Assembly (NCBI GenBank): GCA_035513345.1 | Contig: DATKCF010000036.1 | Location: forward strand, 6,853-70,852 | DNA length: 64,000 bases | Reading direction: 5' to 3' | Source of the DNA: DATKCF01 sp035513345 | GTDB taxonomy: Bacteria; Gemmatimonadota; Gemmatimonadetes; Longimicrobiales; RSA9 | Shown: one piece after another, positions 36,804 through 45,248 of the stretch | Position numbering within the stretch: the stretch's first letter is position 1 | Layout of the letters: each line of letters starts with the position of its first letter | The notes under the pieces: model-generated | Databases searched by the model: none | What the model was told of the DNA's origin: nothing | What the model saw: the letters and a program-made list of their open reading frames with translations, nothing else | Made by a program: the position numbers and the translations under genes

Positions 36804-37310
36804 ATGCGCTGTCCGTATTGCAGCAGCACAGACAATCGCGTCGTCGATTCGAGGGTCAGCCGTGAAGGGCGGGCCGTCCGTCGGCGGCGCGAATGCACAT
36901 CATGCCAGCGCCGCTTCACGACGTACGAGTACATCGAGGAGCGGCCGATCATGGTGCGGAAGCGTGATGGCGCGACGGAGCGATACGACCGGCGCAAAGT
37001 CATCCAGTCGATCGAGATTCCCTGCGTGAAGCGGCCGATCTCGCCGGAGGAGATCGAATCGATGGTCGACGATGTCGAGGACGAACTCGCGCGGCGGGGT
37101 GAGGACGGAATCGACAGCCGACTGATCGGCCAGCTCGTCATGGATCGGTTGAAGATGCTGGACCATGTGGCATACGTCCGGTTCGCGAGCGTGTATCGGA
37201 ACTTCCAGGATCTCGAGGAGTTCTACGAGGAACTTCGCGACCTGAGCGCGAGGCGGGCCCGTGCGGCACTCAATCGGGACCAGGCGGAGCTCCCCTTCCA
37301 GACCAGCTGA
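36804..37310 (+). CDS. nrdR: Transcriptional repressor NrdR
   Basis: Represses ribonucleotide reductase genes when dATP is high (168 aa). The N-terminal zinc ribbon has MRCPYC and CTSCQRRFTTYE (four Cys), followed by an ATP-cone (IMVRKRDGATERYDRRKV) and VRFASVYRNFQDLEEF. Zero spacing from cpoB and a 1-nt overlap with tatC (TGATG). No NrdR-box target gene is in the window. Confidence 0.97.
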   Translation: MRCPYCSSTDNRVVDSRVSREGRAVRRRRECTSCQRRFTTYEYIEERPIMVRKRDGATERYDRRKVIQSIEIPCVKRPISPEEIESMVDDVEDELARRGEDGIDSRLIGQLVMDRLKMLDHVAYVRFASVYRNFQDLEEFYEELRDLSARRARAALNRDQAELPFQTS

Positions 37311-38110
37311 TGAAGTTCCCCAAGTCGCAGAACCCGACGGCCGAGATGCCGTTTCTCGACCATCTCGAGGAACTGCGGTGGCGGATCCTCTGGAGCCTGC
37401 TGGCTCTCATCGTGCTGTCAATGGCGTCGTTCTTCGCGATAATCCAGTTCGACGTGATCGGTTTGCTGAAGCAGCCGATCGACCCGTACCTGGTGGAACG
37501 CGGCGGCAAGCTCATCTTCCTCGGCGTCACCGAACCGTTCTTCGTTTCGCTGAAGCTGGCCGTCACGCTGGGCATCGTGCTTGCTTCGCCCATCATATTC
37601 TATCAGGTGTGGGCGTTCCTCTCGCCTGCCCTGAGCAAGCGCGAACGACGCGCGATCATACCGGCTCTCTATCTCGGCGTTCTGCTGTTCCTGGCGGGCG
37701 CAGCGCTCGCGTACTTCGTCGCACTGCCATTCACACTCCATTTCATGCTGACGTTCCAGGCAGAGAGCCTCGAACCTCAGATAACGGCCGGACTGTACTT
37801 CTCCTTCGTCACGAAGCTACTGCTCGGGTTCGGCGTGATGTTCGAGATGCCGGTCGTGGTGCTCGTCCTGACGGCGATCGGCGTCACCAGCTCGAAGTTC
37901 CTGGCCTCGAAGCGACGCTACGCAGTCGCGGGAATGGCGATCCTGTCCAGCATGATAACGCCAGGCGACGCCATCACAGCCACCATTATCCTCATGGGTC
38001 CGCTGCTGCTGCTGTACGAGTTCAGCATCCTGCTCGCGAAGCTGGTAGAGAAGGGCAGGCGCAAGTCGCTCGAGCAGGAAGCGCTCGAGTCGGGCGCGAT
38101 TGATGCATGA
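37310..38110 (+). CDS. tatC: Sec-independent translocase TatC
   Basis: Core six-helix receptor of the twin-arginine translocase (266 aa). MPFLDHLEELRWRILWSLLA is the signature N-terminus; FFVSLKLAVTLGIVLASPII and PFTLHFML-type segments follow. The C-terminal tail is charged. tatA is about 10 kb away (48108). Its stop overlaps lptD (ATGA). Confidence 0.96.
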   Translation: MKFPKSQNPTAEMPFLDHLEELRWRILWSLLALIVLSMASFFAIIQFDVIGLLKQPIDPYLVERGGKLIFLGVTEPFFVSLKLAVTLGIVLASPIIFYQVWAFLSPALSKRERRAIIPALYLGVLLFLAGAALAYFVALPFTLHFMLTFQAESLEPQITAGLYFSFVTKLLLGFGVMFEMPVVVLVLTAIGVTSSKFLASKRRYAVAGMAILSSMITPGDAITATIILMGPLLLLYEFSILLAKLVEKGRRKSLEQEALESGAIDA

Positions 38111-41097
38111 AACGGCGGCCGATGCAATCGCAGCCCTCACACCGCAGGACCCGGCCGCGACCGGCCCCATGTAGCCCACGGCCAGGTCCGGCCCGGACGG
38201 GTCCGCTCGCCGAGCCCGGCAGGCGCCGGCCAGGTCGGTTCCGGACGGCGGTCCGGTTCGGCCACGCACTGGTGCTGACCTTCGCCCTGGTTGCGGCCGC
38301 CTCGCCTGTCGCGGCGCAGGAGCCGCCGGACACGACGAAGAGTCGAATCGATCTGATCCGCGAGCGGCTCCGCAACGCGCGTCCGCTGATTCCTGATTCT
38401 GCACAACTCGTTGCAGATTCGATACTTGCGGACTCATTGGCCCGCATCGCCACGGCAGCAAGCGCGCAGCGCGGCGGACCGCTGCCGCACGACTCGATCA
38501 TGATGGCGCTGCTCCGCCTGCCCGGCTACATCGTGACGGAATACAAGGCGGACAGCGCCGGTTTTACATCGGACAGCAGCCGGCTCCGGCTGAACCGTCA
38601 GGCGCAGGTCGTACGTGAGGGCCAGACGATCCTCGCGGACAGCTCGATCGTGTTCGACCAGAACACGGCGATCGCGTGCGCGAAGGGGGCGCCGACGGTG
38701 ACGGGGGCGGGGGAGTCACCTCTGAAGGCCGATTCGCTGTGCTACAACGTGGACACCCGCCGGGGGCAGGCGTTCTCCGTGGTGACCGAGATCACGGAGG
38801 GCGCGAACTGGATCATCCGCAGTGACCAGAGCTTCGTGGTCGGAGAGACGCTGTACAGCCACGACGGCACTTTCACGGATTGCAGTCTCGAGGAGCCCCA
38901 CTACCATTTCGGTGCGGGCGAGCTGAAGTACATCGGCCGCGACATCATCGTTGCGCGCAACGTCACCCTGAACTTCCGTGATGTGCCGGTGTTCTGGCTG
39001 CCGTTCTTCGTGCAGAGCACGAAGCAGGGCCGGCGCAGCGGCATCCTGACGCCGCGATTCGGCGTGAACGACCTTGCCCGCACGAACACGGGCTACCAGC
39101 GCCGCATCGAGAACGTCGGCGTGTTCTGGGCGATCAGCGAGTACATGGGCGCCGATCTGGCGCTCGACTGGCAGAGTCAGAACTTCACTTCGTTGCGCGG
39201 CACGCTGAACTACCGGTTCCTGCGCCAGTTCCTGGCGGGCAGCGTGACGTATCGCAACTTCTGGGAATCCGGTGGCACCACGAACTTCACGCTCACCACG
39301 AACACGAGCTGGCAGCCGGACGAGCGAACGAATCTGACTGGCAATATCAGCTACGCAACGTCGACGCGATTCATTGCGAACCGGTCCATCGATCCGCGCG
39401 AGCTCAATCAGCAGATCACGTCGAACGTGGGTGTGCGGCGCCGATTCGACTGGGGCAATCTCAGCCTGAGTGGCGACCGGCGACAGTCCATTCAGGACAA
39501 CACGGTCGACCTGAGGCTGCCGTCGCTGAACATGACACTGAACTCGATCACGCTGTTCGAGGCCGCTCCGGGCGAGGAGAGCTGGTACAGCAATGCGACA
39601 TGGACGGGCAGCGCGGACGGCGCGTATCACACGAAGTCCGTAGATGATGCAACGTCGAGCGCGGCGGCGCGCGGAAGCGCGGACCTGAACGCGAGTATCA
39701 GGAGCGGCTTTACGCTGGGCCGGTTCGGCGTCAACCAGAACATGCAGTACACGAACTCCGTGATGGACGCGCGGGAGTTTCCCGGCGACACGTCGTTGAT
39801 GGCTCTGCCCCGGCGTGAAGTCACCCGGATCAACTGGAGCACGGGCGTCAGCTACCAGCAGCGTCTGATGGGGACGACGACGCTGACGCCGGGACTCAGC
39901 CTGCGCGGCGAGCTGATGGAAGGCGACACGACGGGTGGCCAGCGCGTCGCCGCACCGACCCGCATCGATTTCAGCGCCGGACTCCGGACGGATCTGTTCG
40001 GGTTTCTCCCGGGCATCGGTCCGATCGAGCGCGTCCGGCACCGGATCTCGCCGAGTCTGACGTATTCGTACTCGCCGGAGCCGGCCGTCACCCAGCGGCA
40101 GGAGGACGTTTTCGGCATCATCAACGTGCGCGAACAGAACCGTCTCTCGTTCGGCATCACGCAGACGTTCGAGGGCAAGCCGCGGTTGTCCGCGGAGGAC
40201 TCGGCAAGGGCCGCGGGCGGTGGGATTCCCGGCATTGGCGGAGCAGAGCCGGGTGACAGCGTGGCGCCACAGATCGCGCCACAGGACACTGCGACCGGAC
40301 CCCGCCGGCAGCAGCGCGTTCAGCCCATCACTCTGCTGTCGATCAGCACGGACGCAGTCGTCTATGACTGGGTGCAGGCAAGAGAAGGCATCGGCGGCGT
40401 ACAGACGGCCGAGATCGGCAACAACATCCAATCGGATCTGCTGCGCGGTCTGCAACTGAGCTTCGCACACGACCTGTTCGAGGAACACACGGATTCGGCG
40501 GGCGTCATGTCGCGCGACTTCAAGCCGCACCTCAGCCGGTTGACGATGTCGTTCTCGGTCGACGCCGACTCGTGGCTCGCCCGCATGATCGGGCTCGGCC
40601 GCAGCCAGGAGGACACGCAGCAGCAGCAACAGGAGCAGCAACAGCAGATGGCGCAGGACACCGGGCAGGTCGCGCCCGAGATCCAGGATACCGGCCAGCA
40701 GTTCGGCCTGATGGGCAACGCCAACGATCGCATGGCGCCTCGCATGCCGACCGGGACGTGGCGAGCATCCCTCAACTACACGATGCGGCGGCCGCGGCCC
40801 GGCAGTCCCGGCCTCGACGACCAGATGCTGACCGCCACCATGTCGCTTCAGCCGACAGCGCAATGGTCGCTCAACTGGAATACCGGCTACTCGTTCACGC
40901 GCGGTGAATTCACCGACCACATACTCACGCTGACACGTGCGATGCACGACTGGGACGCGAACTTCGATTTCGTGAAGGCGCAGAACGGCAACTTCAGCTT
41001 CCAGTTCCGCGTCCAGTTGCGGGCTAATCCCGAGTTGAAGGTCGACTACGACCAGCGCAGCTTGCCGGGTATCGAGCGGACCGGGGCCGGACGCTGA
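38107..41097 (+). CDS. lptD: LPS-assembly outer membrane protein LptD
   Basis: Large exported beta-barrel protein (996 aa) that inserts LPS into the outer leaflet. About 50 basic, Pro-rich residues precede a signal peptide (VLTFALVAAASPVAAQ). An OstA-like jellyroll domain covers about 150-290 (ITEGANWIIRSDQSFVVGET, VPVFWLPFFVQSTKQGRRSG), then the barrel. A Gln-rich insertion (residues ~837-850, codons CAG/CAA) lies within the barrel region. An LptE partner was not found. Starts at ATG 38107 (overlapping tatC) or 38122. Confidence 0.9.
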   Translation: MKRRPMQSQPSHRRTRPRPAPCSPRPGPARTGPLAEPGRRRPGRFRTAVRFGHALVLTFALVAAASPVAAQEPPDTTKSRIDLIRERLRNARPLIPDSAQLVADSILADSLARIATAASAQRGGPLPHDSIMMALLRLPGYIVTEYKADSAGFTSDSSRLRLNRQAQVVREGQTILADSSIVFDQNTAIACAKGAPTVTGAGESPLKADSLCYNVDTRRGQAFSVVTEITEGANWIIRSDQSFVVGETLYSHDGTFTDCSLEEPHYHFGAGELKYIGRDIIVARNVTLNFRDVPVFWLPFFVQSTKQGRRSGILTPRFGVNDLARTNTGYQRRIENVGVFWAISEYMGADLALDWQSQNFTSLRGTLNYRFLRQFLAGSVTYRNFWESGGTTNFTLTTNTSWQPDERTNLTGNISYATSTRFIANRSIDPRELNQQITSNVGVRRRFDWGNLSLSGDRRQSIQDNTVDLRLPSLNMTLNSITLFEAAPGEESWYSNATWTGSADGAYHTKSVDDATSSAAARGSADLNASIRSGFTLGRFGVNQNMQYTNSVMDAREFPGDTSLMALPRREVTRINWSTGVSYQQRLMGTTTLTPGLSLRGELMEGDTTGGQRVAAPTRIDFSAGLRTDLFGFLPGIGPIERVRHRISPSLTYSYSPEPAVTQRQEDVFGIINVREQNRLSFGITQTFEGKPRLSAEDSARAAGGGIPGIGGAEPGDSVAPQIAPQDTATGPRRQQRVQPITLLSISTDAVVYDWVQAREGIGGVQTAEIGNNIQSDLLRGLQLSFAHDLFEEHTDSAGVMSRDFKPHLSRLTMSFSVDADSWLARMIGLGRSQEDTQQQQQEQQQQMAQDTGQVAPEIQDTGQQFGLMGNANDRMAPRMPTGTWRASLNYTMRRPRPGSPGLDDQMLTATMSLQPTAQWSLNWNTGYSFTRGEFTDHILTLTRAMHDWDANFDFVKAQNGNFSFQFRVQLRANPELKVDYDQRSLPGIERTGAGR

Positions 41098-41110
41098 ATC
41101 CTGGGCCGTG

Positions 41111-41166
41111 CTGAAACTGCACTGAAACTGCACTGAAACTGCACTGTAACTGCAACTGAAACTGCA
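41111..41166. repeat. 11-bp tandem repeat, five copies
   Basis: CTGAAACTGCA is repeated at 41111, 41122, 41133 and 41144 (this copy reads CTGTAACTGCA), then, after one extra A, at 41156. It starts 13 nt after the lptD stop. It does not resemble the TTTCTGG elements of the ribosomal operon. Confidence 0.92.
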
Positions 41167-41508
41167 CTGGGGATGTGGGGACGTGGACGGCGATCGGGGG
41201 TTCACGTCATTATTGGACGGCGGGGGGGGAAGCGGCGAGGTCCCGTGGGTCACGCTGCTGGAGATCACGCGTACGGCGGTCTGGACCTGCGATCCGAAGT
41301 TGACAGCGCGCGGTCGGCTGCGCGCGGGGCGGTAAACCGGACACGTTACGTGGCTCTCCGAATGCCAACAGACTTCGGTGACGAGCCACTCCCTCGGCGT
41401 TCTGGTGCCGGCTGGCGTCACTGACGCCTGACGCGCCCATGCAGGTGATCCGCGACGGCGGCGGTAGTGTTCGTTGCAACAGCTGTTCAGTTGTTGGCGA
41501 CTTCAGTC

Positions 41509-41537
41509 TGTTCAGCCGTCGACGTGCGGTCTATCTT
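41509..41537 (+). promoter_or_regulatory. hutH promoter, leaderless type
   Basis: TATCTT (41532-41537) ends 8 nt before the hutH ATG (41546); the 17-bp-spaced upstream box is TGTTCA, a weak -35. No Shine-Dalgarno sequence precedes the ATG. The CTGTTCAG words at about 41483 and 41508 and the palindrome AACAGCTGTT upstream could be operator sites. Confidence 0.45.
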
Positions 41538-41545
41538 GCGTTCCC

Positions 41546-43069
41546 ATGAACGGATCCCTCCTCATCGACGGTCGCAGTCTGACGATCGAAGCGGTCGAAC
41601 GCGTTGCGGGATCCGCGTCGCCGCGTGTCGGCCTTGCGGTGGACGCTCTGGAACGGGTCGAGGCCTCGCGGGCGGTTGTCGATTCGGCGATAGCGGGCGG
41701 CCGTGTCGTCTACGGCATTACGACCGGCTTCGGCGCGCTGGCGGACGTTGTGATTCCGGCGCACCGGATCCGCGAGCTGCAGGCGAACCTCGTTCGCAGC
41801 CACGCCGCAGGCGTGGGCGAACCGCTGCCGGAACCGGAAACCCGGGCGGTGCTGTTGCTACGGGCGAACGTGCTGGCGGCTGGCTGTTCGGGTGTGCGCC
41901 CGGCGGTGATCGAGCTGCTGCTGGCAATGCTGAACGCGCGGGTCCACCCGGTGGTGCCGGAGCGGGGCAGTGTGGGTGCGTCGGGCGACCTGGCGCCTCT
42001 GGCGCACGTAGCGCACGTGTTGATGGGGGAGGGTGAAGCCCACGTGGACGGGCAGCGAATGGCGGGCGGGGCGGCGCTCGAATCGCGCGGATTGGCGCCT
42101 GTCACGCTCGAGGCGAAGGAAGGTCTCGCGCTGATCAACGGCACGCAGGTCATGACGGCCGTCGGATGTCTGTCGCTGCTGCGCGCGGAGCGGGCGGTCG
42201 AGACGGCGGAAGTCGCGGGCGCGATGAGCCTCGAGGCGCTGAAAGGCACGCCGGACGCGTTCGATGCGGCGATCCAGAATGTCAGGCCGCACGCGGGGCA
42301 GGTCACGAGTGCGGAGCGGCTGAGGACGCTGCTTGCCGATTCCGAGATCCGCGAATCGCACAGGACCGACGATCCGCGCGTACAGGATGCGTACTCTCTG
42401 CGCTGCATGCCGCAGGTGCACGGCGCGGCGAGGAACGGGCTTGCGTACGCGCGCAGCGTCCTCGAAGTCGAGATCAACAGTGTGACGGACAATCCGCTGG
42501 TTTTCCCCGGGGATGGCCGGATCATCAGTGGTGGCAATTTCCATGGGCAGCCGGTGGCACAGGTGCTCGACGTGGCGGCACTGGCGTGCGCCGAGATCGC
42601 GACCATCAGCGAGCGGCGGCTGGCACGCCTGGTCGATCCGGCGCTGTCCGGCCTGCCGCCGTTCCTCGTGGCGGAAGCGGGCATCAACTCGGGACTGATG
42701 ATGGCGCAGATCGTGGCCGCCGCGCTCGTGGCCGACATCCGGTTGCGCGCGAACCCCGCAAGCACCGGCTCAATCCCCACGGATGCCAATCGCGAGGATC
42801 ACGTGTCGATGGGTGTGGGCGCGGCGCTCAAGCTGCGCGAAGCGGTCGGGATGATGGAGACCGTGCTCGCACTCGAGTTGCTGGCGGCCGCACAGGGCCT
42901 CGAGTTCCTGAGGCCGCTGCGAGCCGGCGAGGGCGTGGAGGCCGCGCACGCGATCATCAGGGAGCGCGTCGCACCACTCGACGGCGACCGGGACCTCGGT
43001 CCGGACATCCGGGCGCTCGAAGCGATGGTCCGCAGTGGCGCGTTCTCCGGTCCGGGGCGGGCTGGTTGA
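41546..43069 (+). CDS. hutH: Histidine ammonia-lyase
   Basis: Removes ammonia from histidine to give urocanate, the first step of histidine breakdown (507 aa). The self-formed MIO cofactor comes from A145-S146-G147 in GSVGASGDLAPLAHVAHVLM. GITTGFGALADV, NGTQVMTA and EINSVTDNPLVFPGDG also match the family. ATG 41546 gives the normal N-terminus; no ribosome binding site is seen. Its stop overlaps the hutI start (TTGA). Confidence 0.96.
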   Translation: MNGSLLIDGRSLTIEAVERVAGSASPRVGLAVDALERVEASRAVVDSAIAGGRVVYGITTGFGALADVVIPAHRIRELQANLVRSHAAGVGEPLPEPETRAVLLLRANVLAAGCSGVRPAVIELLLAMLNARVHPVVPERGSVGASGDLAPLAHVAHVLMGEGEAHVDGQRMAGGAALESRGLAPVTLEAKEGLALINGTQVMTAVGCLSLLRAERAVETAEVAGAMSLEALKGTPDAFDAAIQNVRPHAGQVTSAERLRTLLADSEIRESHRTDDPRVQDAYSLRCMPQVHGAARNGLAYARSVLEVEINSVTDNPLVFPGDGRIISGGNFHGQPVAQVLDVAALACAEIATISERRLARLVDPALSGLPPFLVAEAGINSGLMMAQIVAAALVADIRLRANPASTGSIPTDANREDHVSMGVGAALKLREAVGMMETVLALELLAAAQGLEFLRPLRAGEGVEAAHAIIRERVAPLDGDRDLGPDIRALEAMVRSGAFSGPGRAG

Positions 43070-44283
43070 GCGAACCGTCCATTTTCGCGGGCGCCCGCCG
43101 GATCGCGTCGTGCCGGTCGCCGGACGCAACGAGCGTTCTCGAGAACACGGCATTGGCCGTTGTGGACGGTCGCATTGCCGGTGTCGGCGCCGAGGCAGAG
43201 CTTCGCGACCGGTTCGCCGGCGCCACCATGATCGACTGCACCAACCGCGTGATCACGCCCGGCTTCGTCGATTCCCACACGCACGCAGTGTTCGGCGCTT
43301 GGCGACCGCACGAGTACGCGATGCGGTCCCGCGGTGCACCGTACATGGAGATCGCGCGGCAGGGCGGTGGCATCAATTCATCCGTGCGCGACGTTCGCTC
43401 GCGATCGCAGGAAGAGCTGGAATCGCTAACCCGCGACCGGCTGCGCGGGATGCTCGAACTCGGCACCACGACCGCCGAAGTGAAGAGTGGCTACGGTCTC
43501 GAGACCGAGGCCGAGTTGAAGATGCTGCGGGTCGTCCGAACGCTTGCCGCGGAAGGGCCGGTCGACCTGGTTCCGACGTTCCTGGGCGCTCACGAGTTTC
43601 CCTCCGAGTACCGCGAGCGCCACGACGATTACGTCGATCTCCTGATCGACGAGATGATCCCCGCCGTGGCGGCCGAAAGCCTGGCCGTGTATTGCGACGT
43701 ATTCATGGAGCCCGGTGTGTACACGGCGGATCAGACCCGTCGTATCCTCGAGGCAGGGCTGCTGCACGGCCTGAAGCCCCGCCTGCACGCGGACGAGCTC
43801 GAAGGATCGGGCGGGGCCGAGCTGGCCGCCGAGCTGGGCGCGGCATCGGCGGATCATCTCGGCGCCATCAGCGACGCGGGGATACGCGCACTGGCCCGGG
43901 CCGGTACGGTCGCGACTCTGCTGCCGGCCACTCTGTTCTTTCTCGGAAGGCCCGAACGCGCGCCCGCACGGAAGCTGATCGATGCGGGGGCGACTGTCGC
44001 GCTGGCGACGGACTACAACCCGGGGTCCGCGCCATCGCCGAGCATGCCACTCGTAATGACGATGGCGTGTTCGTCGATGGGAATGGATCCGTTCGAGGCG
44101 CTCCACGCGGCAACCGCTGGCGGCGCGGCGGCGCTCGGACTCGAGGACGGGCGGGGAACGATCGTCGAGGGCGCGCCCGCCGACCTCATTGTCTGGGATG
44201 TCGAGGACTGCGAGGAGATACCGTACCATTTCGGCCGGCCGCCAATTCAGTCGGTATGGAAGCGCGGAAGGCGGGTGCGTTGA
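43066..44283 (+). CDS. hutI: Imidazolonepropionase
   Basis: Amidohydrolase (405 aa) that hydrolyses imidazolonepropionate to formiminoglutamate. Metal and substrate motifs: GFVDSHTHAVFG, KSGYGLETEAELKMLRV, FLGAHEFP, LKPRLHADELEGSGGA and LATDYNPGSAPSPSMPLVMT. The start is TTG 43066, overlapping the hutH stop and giving MSEPSIFAGARR. hutU, which acts between HutH and HutI, is not in the window. Confidence 0.96.
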   Translation: MSEPSIFAGARRIASCRSPDATSVLENTALAVVDGRIAGVGAEAELRDRFAGATMIDCTNRVITPGFVDSHTHAVFGAWRPHEYAMRSRGAPYMEIARQGGGINSSVRDVRSRSQEELESLTRDRLRGMLELGTTTAEVKSGYGLETEAELKMLRVVRTLAAEGPVDLVPTFLGAHEFPSEYRERHDDYVDLLIDEMIPAVAAESLAVYCDVFMEPGVYTADQTRRILEAGLLHGLKPRLHADELEGSGGAELAAELGAASADHLGAISDAGIRALARAGTVATLLPATLFFLGRPERAPARKLIDAGATVALATDYNPGSAPSPSMPLVMTMACSSMGMDPFEALHAATAGGAAALGLEDGRGTIVEGAPADLIVWDVEDCEEIPYHFGRPPIQSVWKRGRRVR

Positions 44284-44286
44284 CAG

Positions 44287-44315
44287 TTGTCGCTTTGTCG
44301 GGCCCGGTGTACGTT
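44287..44315 (+). promoter_or_regulatory. Possible promoter of the formiminotransferase gene
   Basis: TTGTCG (44287-44292) and TACGTT (44310-44315) are 17 bp apart; the -10 box ends 8 nt before ATG 44324. A TTGACA also starts at 44280, overlapping the hutI stop. Spacing suggests a leaderless start for this third hut gene. Confidence 0.45.
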
Positions 44316-44323
44316 ACGCGGCG

Positions 44324-45241
44324 ATGACGGCCCGGGTCCTCGAGACGGTGCCGAACCTGAGCGAGGGTCGCGACCCGGGCTTCGTGGCCGCTGTGATGGA
44401 GGCGATGCGCGAAGCTGGCGCGGATGTCCTCGACAGTACGGCGGACGGCGATCACAATCGGTGCGTCGTGACCGCGGTCGGGGCGCCAACGGCCGTCGAG
44501 GATGCGGCCGTCGCTGCGGCACATCTGGCGCTCGAACGGATCGATCTCAGGCGCCACCGCGGGGTGCATCCCCGCATCGGGGCGCTCGATGTGGTACCGT
44601 TTGTGCCCCTGGTCGGTCTGACCATGGCCGATGCGTGTGACAGTGCGCGACGGGTGGCCGGCCGCATCGCCCGCGAGGTCGGACTTCCCGTCTTCCTCTA
44701 CGGCCATGCATCGGATCCGCCCGGCCGGCGCCTGTCGGACCTGCGGCGGGGCGGTTTCGAGGCGATGGTTGCGCGCTGGCCCGCCGACCGGCAGCCGGAC
44801 ATGTTGCCGGTAGACTGGGCCTTGCCGGGCACACATCCGAGCGCGGGTGCGGTGTGCGTCGGGGCGCGAGCAGTTCTGCTGGCCTGGAACGTGTACGTAA
44901 GCGGCGTGCCGCTCGAGGCGCTGCGCCGCATCGCGGCTGCGGTCCGGGAGACAGGCGGCGGACACACGGGTGTGCGTGCGCTGGCGCTGTATCTCGAGGG
45001 CCGCGACCAGTATCAGATATCGATGAACCTCGAGGACGCCGAAACTGTTTCGGCGATCGCGGTGTTCACGGACATCGAGATGCGGGTCGGCCAGGAAGGC
45101 GGCCGTATCGACAGAACCGAAGTAATCGGGCTTGCGCCCGACCGGCTCCTGTTCGATGCGGCGGCGGATCGCCTGGCGCTCGATCCGCAGACGGCCGACC
45201 GCGTGTTGTCGCGGCGGCTGGCAAGACACCTGGCCGGATAG
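44324..45241 (+). CDS. Glutamate formimidoyltransferase
   Basis: Transfers the formimino group of formiminoglutamate to tetrahydrofolate, releasing glutamate (305 aa). It covers the two formiminotransferase domains of FTCD only: VPNLSEGRD, STADGDHNRCVVTAVG, HRGVHPRIGALDVVPFVPL and ARAVLLAWNVY. The cyclodeaminase domain found in the fused enzyme is absent and no separate one is nearby. It completes the hut group after hutH and hutI. Confidence 0.93.
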   Translation: MTARVLETVPNLSEGRDPGFVAAVMEAMREAGADVLDSTADGDHNRCVVTAVGAPTAVEDAAVAAAHLALERIDLRRHRGVHPRIGALDVVPFVPLVGLTMADACDSARRVAGRIAREVGLPVFLYGHASDPPGRRLSDLRRGGFEAMVARWPADRQPDMLPVDWALPGTHPSAGAVCVGARAVLLAWNVYVSGVPLEALRRIAAAVRETGGGHTGVRALALYLEGRDQYQISMNLEDAETVSAIAVFTDIEMRVGQEGGRIDRTEVIGLAPDRLLFDAAADRLALDPQTADRVLSRRLARHLAG

Positions 45242-45248
45242 GACGCGG

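Larger units (their letters stand above)
41098..41545. other. 448-nt gap between lptD and hutH
   Basis: No gene is supported. It holds the 11-bp repeat array, a run of nine G at 41222-41230 region, a lone TTGACA (41300-41305) with no -10 box at the right distance, and the palindrome AACAGCTGTT near 41478-41488 before the hutH promoter. Transcription termination for lptD must occur here, but I see no hairpin with a T-tract. Confidence 0.5.

Noticed and set aside
41300..41305. Perfect TTGACA in the lptD-hutH gap
   Set aside because: No -10 box lies 15-19 bp downstream; the next AT-rich hexamer is too far away.
38716..41421. A 901-codon open frame on the minus strand
   Set aside because: It is the antisense of lptD, with low-complexity Arg/Leu/Val sequence and no recognisable domain.
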